A stretch of 10,136 nucleotides of DNA from Candidatus Zhuqueibacterota bacterium 4572_119 (GCA_002084535.1 NBLI01000069.1:1-10136), one strand, 5' to 3'; counted from the stretch's first letter, positions 1 through 6,782 are shown. The notes: generated from the letters alone by a model not told the origin. Translations and numbers: made by a program.

Positions 1-11
1 AAGCTATCTGA

Positions 12-1067
12 TTATAATCCCAAATTCCCCATCTCCAAATTCAACAAATACTGCTTCCGCCACAATCCGCCGCCATAACCTACCAACTTTCCGTCTTCAC
101 CAATAACGCGGTGGCAGGGGACGATGATGGCGATTCTGTTATCTCCGTTGGCGCGGGCGACGGCGCGAATGGCTTTGGGATTGCCCAAAATTTCAGCCTG
201 CTTTTTGTATGATCGGGTAGTGCCATAAGGAATTTTTGTGAGTACATCCCAGACCTTTTTTTGAAATTCAGTTCCCGGTAAATCTAACGGAATGGTAAAT
301 TCTTTTCTTGTCCCTTCAAAGTATTCTTTAAGCTGATTATTTAAATCAGGAAAGAAGTCGCTATCACCTGGCATAAATTCCGCGTTCAATAGTTTCTTCA
401 ATCTTTTTATTTGTGTTTCAATCATTCTTCGGTCGACAAATTCCAGCAGGCAAATTCCTTTTTCACTTGCCCCTGCCAGCAAAGGACCCAATGGTGTCAA
501 AATTCTTGTAACATTGATCATTTGTTTTTGCTGACTCTGGATAGGCGAAAAGCCCGTGGCTTTTTTGAACGATTCAGTGAAACCGCTCAAAGATTCATAC
601 CCGGAGTCAAAGGCTGCTTCGGTTACTTTTTCTCCATATTTTATTCTACCGAATGCTGTACTGATTCTCAAAGTTCGAAGATATGTCTGAAAAGTCATGT
701 TGTGATTTTTTTTGAACCAACGCCGGACACGGTTGGGTTCCAGTCCCATTTGTACGAGATCAAAATCTTTTAATCTAATATTCGGATGATGTTTGATCTT
801 ATCAAAAAGAGGTTTGAGCCAGTCAGGAATTTCTCCTTTTAAGCCCATCGGGTTACATATCTTGCAAGGACGATAGCCGTGTAATAATGCATCGCGGGCG
901 GTATAGAAAAATTCTACATTTTCCTGTTTGGGCATTCGGGCTGTACAGCCGGGTCGGCAAAAAATTCCTGTTGTTTTTACGGCGACAAAAAATATCCCTT
1001 CGAAATTGCTATCACGGTTCAATAGTGCCCTGTACATTGTTTCTTTATCCGGCTGCGTCTTTTCCAT
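12..1067 (-). CDS. ada: Ada: bifunctional methylated-DNA repair methyltransferase and transcriptional regulator
   Basis: Cytoplasmic suicide DNA-repair protein and activator of the adaptive response. Three domains are visible. Residues 1-80 form the Ada zinc domain with Cys37, Cys41, Cys68 and Cys71 (motifs FCRPGC and RPCKIC); Cys37 matches the methylphosphotriester acceptor Cys38 of E. coli Ada. Residues about 85-175 form an AraC-type DNA-binding region. Residues about 187-351 form the O6-methylguanine-DNA methyltransferase domain, with acceptor Cys318 in PCHRVIG. Length (351 aa) is close to E. coli Ada (354 aa), so the gene is complete. I chose the ATG at 1067 because GGAG lies 9 bases upstream (minus strand, 1080-1077). 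An in-frame ATG at 1082 has no comparable ribosome-binding site. The gene stands alone, divergent from the amidohydrolase gene. Ada proteins usually activate their own promoter, but I did not recognise an Ada box here. Confidence 0.96.
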   Translation of the reverse strand: MEKTQPDKETMYRALLNRDSNFEGIFFVAVKTTGIFCRPGCTARMPKQENVEFFYTARDALLHGYRPCKICNPMGLKGEIPDWLKPLFDKIKHHPNIRLKDFDLVQMGLEPNRVRRWFKKNHNMTFQTYLRTLRISTAFGRIKYGEKVTEAAFDSGYESLSGFTESFKKATGFSPIQSQQKQMINVTRILTPLGPLLAGASEKGICLLEFVDRRMIETQIKRLKKLLNAEFMPGDSDFFPDLNNQLKEYFEGTRKEFTIPLDLPGTEFQKKVWDVLTKIPYGTTRSYKKQAEILGNPKAIRAVARANGDNRIAIIVPCHRVIGEDGKLVGYGGGLWRKQYLLNLEMGNLGL

Positions 1068-1110
1068 ATCTTTGATCTCCATGCTTTAAAATGTGATTAC
1101 CCATTATTAA

Positions 1111-1138
1111 AATATAAGAAATATTTTATTATTGTGAA
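1111..1138 (-). promoter_or_regulatory. Candidate ada promoter
   Basis: Read on the minus strand, TTCACA (1138-1133, 5 of 6 to TTGACA) is followed after 16 bases by TATATT (1116-1111, 5 of 6 to TATAAT). Transcription would start near 1104, leaving a leader of about 37 bases to the preferred ATG at 1067. The region is AT-rich, so chance matches are possible. Confidence 0.5.
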
Positions 1139-1259
1139 ACCGAAAACTTAACAACATTGTTTTTAATTTGAACCGATATTTAAAAGAAACATTGCATAAA
1201 GGCAGGGTACTCCTTTTTCCACTATTAACTAAAGTATTACAATGTAAAAGAATTTTAAC

Positions 1260-1288
1260 TTGTTTTTAAAATTAACATTTTCTATATT
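1260..1288 (+). promoter_or_regulatory. Candidate amidohydrolase promoter
   Basis: TTGTTT (1260-1265, 3 of 6 to consensus) is followed after 17 bases by TATATT (1283-1288). Transcription would begin near 1295, downstream of the in-frame ATG at 1291. If this promoter is the main one, translation cannot begin at 1291, which supports the ATG at 1333. The -35 is weak and the region is very AT-rich. Confidence 0.45.
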
Positions 1289-1332
1289 TTATGATATTAA
1301 CAATAAAGCACATTTCAATTTCACAAGGTCAA

Positions 1333-2619
1333 ATGAAAAAAGAAATACTGAAAATAATAAATCAGATACCCATCGCCGACACTCACGAACACCTGCTCGA
1401 AGAAAATGACCGGTTAACCGGTAAAAATGTACCTGCGTCAAATGACATCGGTTTGCTTTTCTGCCAATACGTTGATGCCGATTTGATTGCTGCTGGTATG
1501 GCTTCAGGAGATTTGAAAAAAATTACCGATCCCAAAATCGATCCTGAACAAAAATGGAAAATTATCCGGCCATGGTGGCAGAAAATTCGATTTACCGGAT
1601 ATGGCAGAATGGTACGAGAAACAGTACGTATCCTGTATGGTGAAGAGGATCTCACAGATTCGAATTGGAAGAGTGTTAATGACGGTATAAAAAGTACTCT
1701 TAAACCCGGTTTCACCCGAAATATTTTGAAGGACGTTTGCAGAATCGACCACTGTCAAATCAATGCTCTGGATGAACCTGTTTTCCGGGAGACTGAGTTT
1801 CCTGATTTGTTCTTGATGGATTTATGCGATACATTTATCAGTTCGGATTTTGAATTGAAGATCGCCGCGAATTTATTAGATGATGAAATCAAATCATTTT
1901 CGGATTGCCTGGCAGCTATTGACAGGGCTTATGAATTGTATGGAAAAAAAGCGATAGCGGTAAAGAATCAGACGGCTTATCGTCGAAAGATAGACTATGA
2001 GCAATGGACACCGCAGCAAGCGGAAAAGACATTCAATTTCAGCGCGGAAGAGGAATGGAAAATGCCGCGGGAAACACGGAAACCGCTGGAAGATTATCTG
2101 TTTCATTATTCTGTAAATAAAGCAGCGGAGTATGGCTTACCTTATAAAATGCATACAGGATTTCTGGCAGGACATTCGGAGATGCGGCTTCATCATCTTC
2201 GCCACAACGCGGGAGACATGAGCGAGCTTTGCCGGCTGCATCCGGATGTAAATTTTGTATTTATGCACGCGAATTACCCCCATCAGGATGAAACCATTGC
2301 CTTATCAAAACATTATCCGAATGCTTATATTGATATGTGCTGGTCCTGGATGATCAATCCGGCTGCATCGGTACGTTTTTTAAAGGAATTTTTAATGGCT
2401 GTTCCGGTGAATAAAATTTTTATGTTTGGCGGTGATGTGTCATTGGTTGAATTGGTGCCGGGACATTTGGAGCTCGCAGAATTGGGGATAGCCCAGGCAA
2501 TCTCTGAACTTGTACAGGAGGGATGGCTTCAAATTGGGGATGTTGGTGGAATTCTGGAGCGATTATTGTGGCAAAATGTTTATGACTTGTTTGATGTCAA
2601 ACGTTTATTGAAACGATAG
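1333..2619 (+). CDS. FluG/nodulin-like TIM-barrel amidohydrolase (Amidohydro_2 type)
   Basis: Predicted cytoplasmic metal-dependent hydrolase of 428 aa; no signal peptide is seen. The N-terminal metal motif is ADTHEHL (His18, His20). Further likely active-site residues are Lys211 (AVKN), His274 (KMHTGF), His312 (FMHANYP) and Asp368 (GGD). The block MHTGF, MHANYP with a nearby Glu, YPNAYIDM, then PVNKIFMFGGD is the pattern of the FluG/nodulin-type amidohydrolase group, which also resembles uronate isomerases. The substrate cannot be read from sequence. The start at 1333 has AAGG four bases before it; the upstream in-frame ATG (1291) would precede the likely transcription start. The next gene has its own candidate promoter, so this is probably monocistronic. 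Family call is firm, exact function open. Confidence 0.85.
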   Translation: MKKEILKIINQIPIADTHEHLLEENDRLTGKNVPASNDIGLLFCQYVDADLIAAGMASGDLKKITDPKIDPEQKWKIIRPWWQKIRFTGYGRMVRETVRILYGEEDLTDSNWKSVNDGIKSTLKPGFTRNILKDVCRIDHCQINALDEPVFRETEFPDLFLMDLCDTFISSDFELKIAANLLDDEIKSFSDCLAAIDRAYELYGKKAIAVKNQTAYRRKIDYEQWTPQQAEKTFNFSAEEEWKMPRETRKPLEDYLFHYSVNKAAEYGLPYKMHTGFLAGHSEMRLHHLRHNAGDMSELCRLHPDVNFVFMHANYPHQDETIALSKHYPNAYIDMCWSWMINPAASVRFLKEFLMAVPVNKIFMFGGDVSLVELVPGHLELAELGIAQAISELVQEGWLQIGDVGGILERLLWQNVYDLFDVKRLLKR

Positions 2620-2646
2620 TATTGAATGCTCCGAGATTTGTGATGT

Positions 2647-2663
2647 AATTGTCAATAACAATT
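2647..2663 (+). terminator. Weak AT-rich hairpin after the amidohydrolase gene
   Basis: AATTGT (2647-2652) and ACAATT (2658-2663) can form a 6-bp stem with a 5-base loop, and T residues follow. The stem has a single G-C pair, so this is a poor intrinsic terminator. It is recorded because it is the only stem-loop found between this gene and the next promoter. Confidence 0.2.
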
Positions 2664-2668
2664 TTACT

Positions 2669-2697
2669 TTGTAATTGTAATATTTGACTTATATATT
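2669..2697 (+). promoter_or_regulatory. Candidate promoter of the SUI1 gene
   Basis: TTGTAA (2669-2674, 4 of 6) is separated by 17 bases from TATATT (2692-2697). Transcription would start near 2704, giving a leader of about 27 bases before the ATG at 2731. A second -35-like TTGACT at 2684-2689 lies inside the spacer but has no good -10 at the right distance. Confidence 0.45.
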
Positions 2698-2730
2698 TCA
2701 AAATTCAATTTTATTAATAAAGGTAGTATA

Positions 2731-3021
2731 ATGAAAGACCGAAATTCCAGGCTGGTTTATTCCACTGATCCTGAGACGAGAAAACAAATTCAAAATGATG
2801 ATGGAAAAAATATTGATGTAAGAAAATTACCGCCGGCTAAACAAACAATAAAAATTTTTCTTCAAACCAAAGGACGAGGCGGCAAAAAGGTAACTGTTGT
2901 TGAAGGCTTCCAGGAAGGTCCTGAAAATATAAAGGATTTGGCTAAAGAAATAAAGCAGTTCTGCGGGACCGGCGGAACCGTCAAAGGAAAAATTATTGAA
3001 ATCCAGGGGGACAATCGATAA
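2731..3021 (+). CDS. yciH: SUI1/YciH-family translation-factor-like protein, C-terminally short
   Basis: Small (96 aa) cytoplasmic bacterial homologue of eIF1/SUI1, a family thought to act on ribosomal initiation complexes; the bacterial role is poorly defined. The N-terminus (NSRLVYSTDPE) matches the opening of YciH-type proteins. The core carries TKGRGGKKVTVVEGF, then LAKEIKQFCGTGGTVKGK, and ends IEIQGDNR followed by TAA. E. coli YciH (about 108 aa) continues some 20 residues past the equivalent QGDKR with a helix and final strand; these are missing here. I read the two other forward frames past the stop and found no convincing continuation, so a simple single frameshift is not obvious. AAAGG at 2719-2723 lies 7 bases before the ATG, supporting this start. 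It appears to be a single-gene unit. Confidence 0.9.
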   Translation: MKDRNSRLVYSTDPETRKQIQNDDGKNIDVRKLPPAKQTIKIFLQTKGRGGKKVTVVEGFQEGPENIKDLAKEIKQFCGTGGTVKGKIIEIQGDNR

Positions 3022-3070
3022 AAATTTGTTTAATGCCATTTGCCAAACTCTCTATTTCAGATTAATGGAA

Positions 3071-3099
3071 GTCGCGTTAGCGACGATATATTTATAGAA
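3071..3099 (+). repeat. REP-like palindromic unit 1
   Basis: GTCGC (3071-3075) and GCGAC (3080-3084) form a perfect 5-bp stem around GTTA. It is followed by GATATATTTATAGAA (3085-3099). A similar design, GC stem of five plus four-base loop plus AT-rich tail, recurs 51 bases downstream. The form resembles short extragenic palindromes dispersed in many bacterial genomes, but copy number elsewhere cannot be seen from this window. Confidence 0.5.
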
Positions 3100-3121
3100 A
3101 AATGTTTAAAAAACTTTCAGA

Positions 3122-3150
3122 GTCCCTTTGGGGACGGAATGTAATTTCAA
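3122..3150 (+). repeat. REP-like palindromic unit 2
   Basis: GTCCC (3122-3126) and GGGAC (3131-3135) form a 5-bp stem around TTTG, followed by GGAATGTAATTTCAA (3136-3150). Stem ends (GTC...GAC), loop length and tail length match unit 1; the tail matches it at 7 of 15 positions. The middle stem bases differ compensatorily (GC pairs in unit 1 against CC/GG here), as expected if the palindrome is what is conserved. Confidence 0.5.
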
Positions 3151-3206
3151 TTGGCAATTAAATTCGTTCAGAACAAAATATTTAAAATAAATAGGCGCGA
3201 ATAATT

Positions 3207-3239
3207 GTCAATTGTGAACTGTCAATTGTGAATTGTCAA
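3207..3239 (+). repeat. 14-base tandem repeat, about 2.4 copies
   Basis: GTCAATTGTGAACT (3207-3220) is followed directly by GTCAATTGTGAATT (3221-3234), one mismatch, and a partial third unit GTCAA (3235-3239). Each unit carries the palindrome CAATTG. It lies 120 bases before the subtilase start; no function can be assigned. Confidence 0.75.
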
Positions 3240-3321
3240 CGAAAAGAACATAGCAATTCTTTTAAACTGAAAGCTACGGGGTTGTGGGGACTTAATTTTT
3301 TATCAAATTCTGCCTCTCAAA

Positions 3322-3352
3322 CCAGACAAATATTTTGAGAACTGTTCTGGAG
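3322..3352 (+). promoter_or_regulatory. Ribosome-binding site of the subtilase, possibly masked by a stem
   Basis: GGAG (3349-3352) lies 7 bases before the ATG at 3360 and fixes the start. CCAGA (3322-3326) is complementary to TCTGG (3346-3350), so a stem would cover the first two bases of the Shine-Dalgarno. A competing inverted repeat AGAAC-T-GTTCT lies at 3338-3348. The Shine-Dalgarno is solid; the stem has only five pairs and is speculative. Confidence 0.35.
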
Positions 3353-3359
3353 TTTTCCC

Positions 3360-6263
3360 ATGAAAAACATAAAAATTTTGATTTTGTTATTATTAGCTGC
3401 AACAATAATTTTTATTTTCAACCCGCTACTGGCGTTATCTGAAGCAGGGGAAAAGAATGAATGGAGCTTTCTTAATACGACAGCGATTGGCGCGAAACAA
3501 TTCATCGATCAAAATCCCGCTTATGATGGTAGAGGGCAGGTGATATTTATTTTGGATAGTGGTGTGGATATGGGTGTCCCCGGACTGCTCAAAACCTCGA
3601 CCGGTGAAACAAAAGTGATCGATGTGCGGGATTTTTCGGGTCAGGGTGATGTCGCTCTTTATCCAGGGAAAGAAGGTAGTCAAGGTAACGAAAAATTTAT
3701 CGAGCACCCGGATGGCTTCAGGTTGTACAATTATCATTTGCTGCAAGAATTTCCGGTTGAGGGAGAGTATTTAATTGGCTATTTGGATGAAATCCGTTTT
3801 AAAAATTCACAGGTTTACGACATTAATAATAATGGCAGGTATGACGATGTTTTTGGCGTGCTGGTTTTCGAAAAAGAAAACGCGGACACGCTGTATTGGG
3901 TGGCTTATGTCGATACCGATGGCGATTTGCATCTTGAAGATGAAAAACCGATGCGGGATTACCGGGTGAATTTTGATAGTTTTCAATTACGCGGTGGTAA
4001 TGAGCGTTATGATCGTTCTTTAATGACATTTGGAATAAACATTCTACCGTATGATATGAAGGTATCATTTCACTTTGATGATGATGGGCATGGGACACAC
4101 GTGGCTGGAACTGCTGCCGGATATGAGATTCATGGTCAATCTGGATATAATGGTGTCGCGCCGGGTTCCCGGGTGATTAGTTTGAAAATAGGCAGTGGAA
4201 TTTACGACGGCGGATGTACGGTAAGCGGAAGTTTGAGAAAGGCATTGAGTTTTATTGAAGATTATACATTCACCCATCAAAGCACAGTCATTGTAAACAT
4301 AAGCTATGGAATCGGATCAATCAGGGAAGGGCAAAGCGACGCGGACAGGTTGATTAATAATTTGCTTACCTACAACGACAACATTTTTGTCGTCGTTAGT
4401 AATGGAAACGATGGCCCCGGCATTTCTACAACCGGAACACCGGCGGCTGCCAAACTGGCATTTTCTGTGGGCGCTTGTTTGCCGGCTGCTGATGCTAATG
4501 AGCTTTTTGGCGCGAAATTAAAAACCAACAAAATATTTGAATTCAGCGCTCGTGGGGGTGAGTTGAACAAACCCGACGCCATAGCGCCTGGAGCAGCTTC
4601 TTCAACGGTACCAAATTTTACGGATAATGATTTCATGCGCGGTACAAGTATGGCAGCGCCCCAGACAGCGGGAGCTGCCGCGCTCCTACTGAGTGGTTGC
4701 GCGCAAATTTTCCCTGAACAAAAAATTACCGGACAGAAAATTAAAAAAGCACTGAAGTTCAGTGCTCAACCTTTAAAGGGATATTCATTCCTGGATCAGG
4801 GAAATGGTGTGATAAATGTGCCGGAAGCTTTTTTGCTTTTGAAGTCCATGAATAATTTTGGTGAAAAGAACCAGGTCATTGAATACGAAATTGAGACTGA
4901 TTGTCCGACCTCGGAGAATGGGGAAGCAGAAGCCGCTTATTGGCGAACCAGTGGATATTTCCCCGGTAATTCTCAACAACAGGTTTTTCGGGTTAAGCCG
5001 ATTTTACATGATTCATTGGAAGCTGATGAAAGGGCGAACTTTTATCGTTCTTATTACCTAAAATCTTCAGCGCCCTGGCTCAAACCGGTGAAAAAAGCTG
5101 TTTATATAAAGGGAGAACAACCAGCAGAAATAGCTGTTAGATATAATGAAAAATTGATGGAGCAGCCGGGTATGTATTGCGGTAAAATTACAGCTATTCG
5201 CAAGGGGAGAGGTTTTGCTAAAAGTGATTCAAATGCTGAATTTGAGCTTTTAAATACAGTGATTGTTCCCTATGTTTTTGATTCTAATAACAAGTATCAA
5301 CAGGTCTTTGAAAAGCAATCTATTGATCCGGGAGATGTTGACCGGTATTTTATTCTTGTACCTCCGGGCGCGACAGCAGCGAAAATAATACTTGAACCGG
5401 TTAAGGGAAAATTTTGCCACATTCAAAGCAGCTTATTCACACCGGAAGGGAATAAATTTTATGAAACTTCACCGGTGAAAAGTTTGAACGAAAAGGGAAA
5501 TATTCAAATTGTCGCCGAAAAAGACGTAGAGCAAGGTGTGTGGGAGCTTGATGTCTGGTCTGATTTTCGGCAAACGAAGTCATCTTTTTATGATTTAAAA
5601 ATTTTATTTAATGGATTTAGAATTGAACCACCAGTCATTACTGATTATGTTTATGCCTTGGGTAAGGAACCGCACGGTCAGCTAAGCGTAATAAACCAGT
5701 TTGTTACTCCCTTTTACGGATTTGGCAGGGGAGAAATATCCGGGTACCGGAAAGTTCGAAAAAAAATAGTGAAGAATACGGATACATTTTCATACAACTT
5801 TTCTCCTGAACCAGGAATTCACAAGGTAGAGTTTGTTTTTGATTTTACAGAAGATTCTTTTTTGAAAATGTCTGATGTCGCTGTGAACATTTATAACTCG
5901 AGGGGAAAATCAGTAGCCAGAAATGCGCTTTCCTTTAACCGGGGGAAAATAGAATTGAGCTACATAAAAGACGAGTTTTATACACTTGAATTGGTTGCTG
6001 CTTCTGTGTACCCGGATTACGATCAATCCTGGGAGTTTATATTTACTGAAAAATATTATGTTACGGATCAGGTCAAAATTAAAGTTTATTCGGGAAGCGA
6101 CCGGTTGTTTTATTTATATCCATCGATTCAGAAAAAAATGGAATTTACAATGGATAAAAGTCCCAGGATTGCCCCTGAAGGATTTTGTATGTTTGGAGAA
6201 TTACGATTTTTGGACCGGAATTATCTGCGTCAGGAATTTTCAGTGCCAATATTATTTAAATGA
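3360..6263 (+). CDS. Secreted TPPII-like subtilisin-family (S8) serine peptidase
   Basis: Extracytoplasmic serine peptidase of 967 aa. A hydrophobic stretch (residues 4-26) after two lysines is a Sec-type signal peptide. The triad is Asp66 (FILDSGVD), His244 (DGHGTHVAGT) and Ser430 (GTSMAAP), with oxyanion Asn350 (NGNDGPG). The 178-residue gap between Asp and His is far longer than in ordinary subtilisins and matches tripeptidyl-peptidase II (human Asp44, His264, Ser449). Flanking text also follows TPPII: YDGRG before the Asp, GQGDV after it, and PGDVDRYFILVPPGAT in the beta-rich region after the catalytic domain. The protein ends about where the human beta-rich part ends, lacking roughly 280 C-terminal residues. 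GGAG 7 bases upstream supports the start. A metallophosphoesterase gene follows after 12 bases. S8 peptidase is certain; the TPPII subgroup is strong inference from remembered sequence; tripeptide release is not shown. Confidence 0.93.
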   Translation: MKNIKILILLLLAATIIFIFNPLLALSEAGEKNEWSFLNTTAIGAKQFIDQNPAYDGRGQVIFILDSGVDMGVPGLLKTSTGETKVIDVRDFSGQGDVALYPGKEGSQGNEKFIEHPDGFRLYNYHLLQEFPVEGEYLIGYLDEIRFKNSQVYDINNNGRYDDVFGVLVFEKENADTLYWVAYVDTDGDLHLEDEKPMRDYRVNFDSFQLRGGNERYDRSLMTFGINILPYDMKVSFHFDDDGHGTHVAGTAAGYEIHGQSGYNGVAPGSRVISLKIGSGIYDGGCTVSGSLRKALSFIEDYTFTHQSTVIVNISYGIGSIREGQSDADRLINNLLTYNDNIFVVVSNGNDGPGISTTGTPAAAKLAFSVGACLPAADANELFGAKLKTNKIFEFSARGGELNKPDAIAPGAASSTVPNFTDNDFMRGTSMAAPQTAGAAALLLSGCAQIFPEQKITGQKIKKALKFSAQPLKGYSFLDQGNGVINVPEAFLLLKSMNNFGEKNQVIEYEIETDCPTSENGEAEAAYWRTSGYFPGNSQQQVFRVKPILHDSLEADERANFYRSYYLKSSAPWLKPVKKAVYIKGEQPAEIAVRYNEKLMEQPGMYCGKITAIRKGRGFAKSDSNAEFELLNTVIVPYVFDSNNKYQQVFEKQSIDPGDVDRYFILVPPGATAAKIILEPVKGKFCHIQSSLFTPEGNKFYETSPVKSLNEKGNIQIVAEKDVEQGVWELDVWSDFRQTKSSFYDLKILFNGFRIEPPVITDYVYALGKEPHGQLSVINQFVTPFYGFGRGEISGYRKVRKKIVKNTDTFSYNFSPEPGIHKVEFVFDFTEDSFLKMSDVAVNIYNSRGKSVARNALSFNRGKIELSYIKDEFYTLELVAASVYPDYDQSWEFIFTEKYYVTDQVKIKVYSGSDRLFYLYPSIQKKMEFTMDKSPRIAPEGFCMFGELRFLDRNYLRQEFSVPILFK

Positions 6264-6275
6264 GAGCAGGGAGGA

Positions 6276-6782
6276 ATGTCAGATATTAAAAAAATTGGTT
6301 TCATGGCTGACAGCCATGATAACCTCCCGGCAATCCGGGCGGCAGTTGAGAGGTTTAACGAGGAGAAAGTGGACCTGGTTATTCATGCTGGTGATTTGGT
6401 TGCACCCTTCACCTTCAAAGAAATGAACAAACTGAACTGTCCGTTTGAAATTGTGCTTGGAAATAATGATGGTGAAGTTCTTGGATTATTCAAGGTATTC
6501 AAAGGGAAAGTTCATCAACCACCTTTTCATTTGAAAATAAAAAATAAATCAATTCTTGTCCTGCACGATCCTGGAATTTTGCCGGAAGTATTGGACAAGA
6601 GCAGTTACGATCTTATCATTTATGGGCATGATCATATTGCTTCATACAAAATATTGGCGGATGGTACAAAAATTCTAAATCCCGGTGAATGCGGTGGTTG
6701 GCTTTACGGGAAAAGAACGATCGCGATTTATAATCTTGAAAACGAAAAAATAGGGATAATTGAATTGCCGCTTAATGCATAG
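6276..6782 (+). CDS. YfcE/MJ0936-family metallophosphoesterase
   Basis: Compact single-domain calcineurin-like phosphodiesterase of 168 aa, probably cytoplasmic, with two metal ions. The metal ligands are all visible: Asp12 and His14 (MADSHDN), Asp40 (HAGDLV), Asn63 (GNNDG), His97 (VLHD), His118 and His120 (YGHDH). The NPGECGGW stretch near the end is typical of the family. Relatives hydrolyse artificial phosphodiesters in vitro, but a physiological substrate is generally unknown. The gene starts 12 bases after the subtilase stop, so the two are probably co-transcribed, although no functional link is obvious. The Shine-Dalgarno is odd: GGGAGG (6269-6274) sits only one base before the ATG, so GAGAG at 6262-6266 may be the better spaced element. 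Family call is firm. Confidence 0.93.
   Translation: MSDIKKIGFMADSHDNLPAIRAAVERFNEEKVDLVIHAGDLVAPFTFKEMNKLNCPFEIVLGNNDGEVLGLFKVFKGKVHQPPFHLKIKNKSILVLHDPGILPEVLDKSSYDLIIYGHDHIASYKILADGTKILNPGECGGWLYGKRTIAIYNLENEKIGIIELPLNA

Larger units (their letters stand above)
3022..3359. other. 338-base intergenic region with short repeats
   Basis: No gene or RNA gene is recognised here. It contains two small GC-stem palindromes with related AT-rich tails (3071-3150), a 14-base tandem repeat (3207-3239), and a possible stem-loop just before the subtilase start (3322-3350). No good -35/-10 pair was found for the subtilase gene, although transcription must either start here or read through from the SUI1 gene. 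Confidence 0.7.

Noticed and set aside
411..1075. Plus-strand frames of 120 aa (411-773) and 62 aa (887-1075) within the ada gene
   Set aside because: They are antisense to a clearly recognised, full-length Ada protein and show no domain or ribosome-binding site of their own.
1409..1422. Perfect 14-base palindrome ACCGGTTAACCGGT
   Set aside because: It lies inside the amidohydrolase coding sequence and encodes ordinary residues (RLTG region); a single coding palindrome of this size is most likely chance.
3022..3359. Repeat-containing gap considered as a CRISPR array or small mobile element
   Set aside because: The repeats are short (14 bases, directly abutting, or 5-bp palindromes), with no spacer pattern, no transposase and no flanking target duplication.
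5986..6426. A 146-aa plus-strand frame bridging the subtilase end and the phosphoesterase start
   Set aside because: It is an out-of-frame overlap of two well-supported genes; its translation resembles no family.
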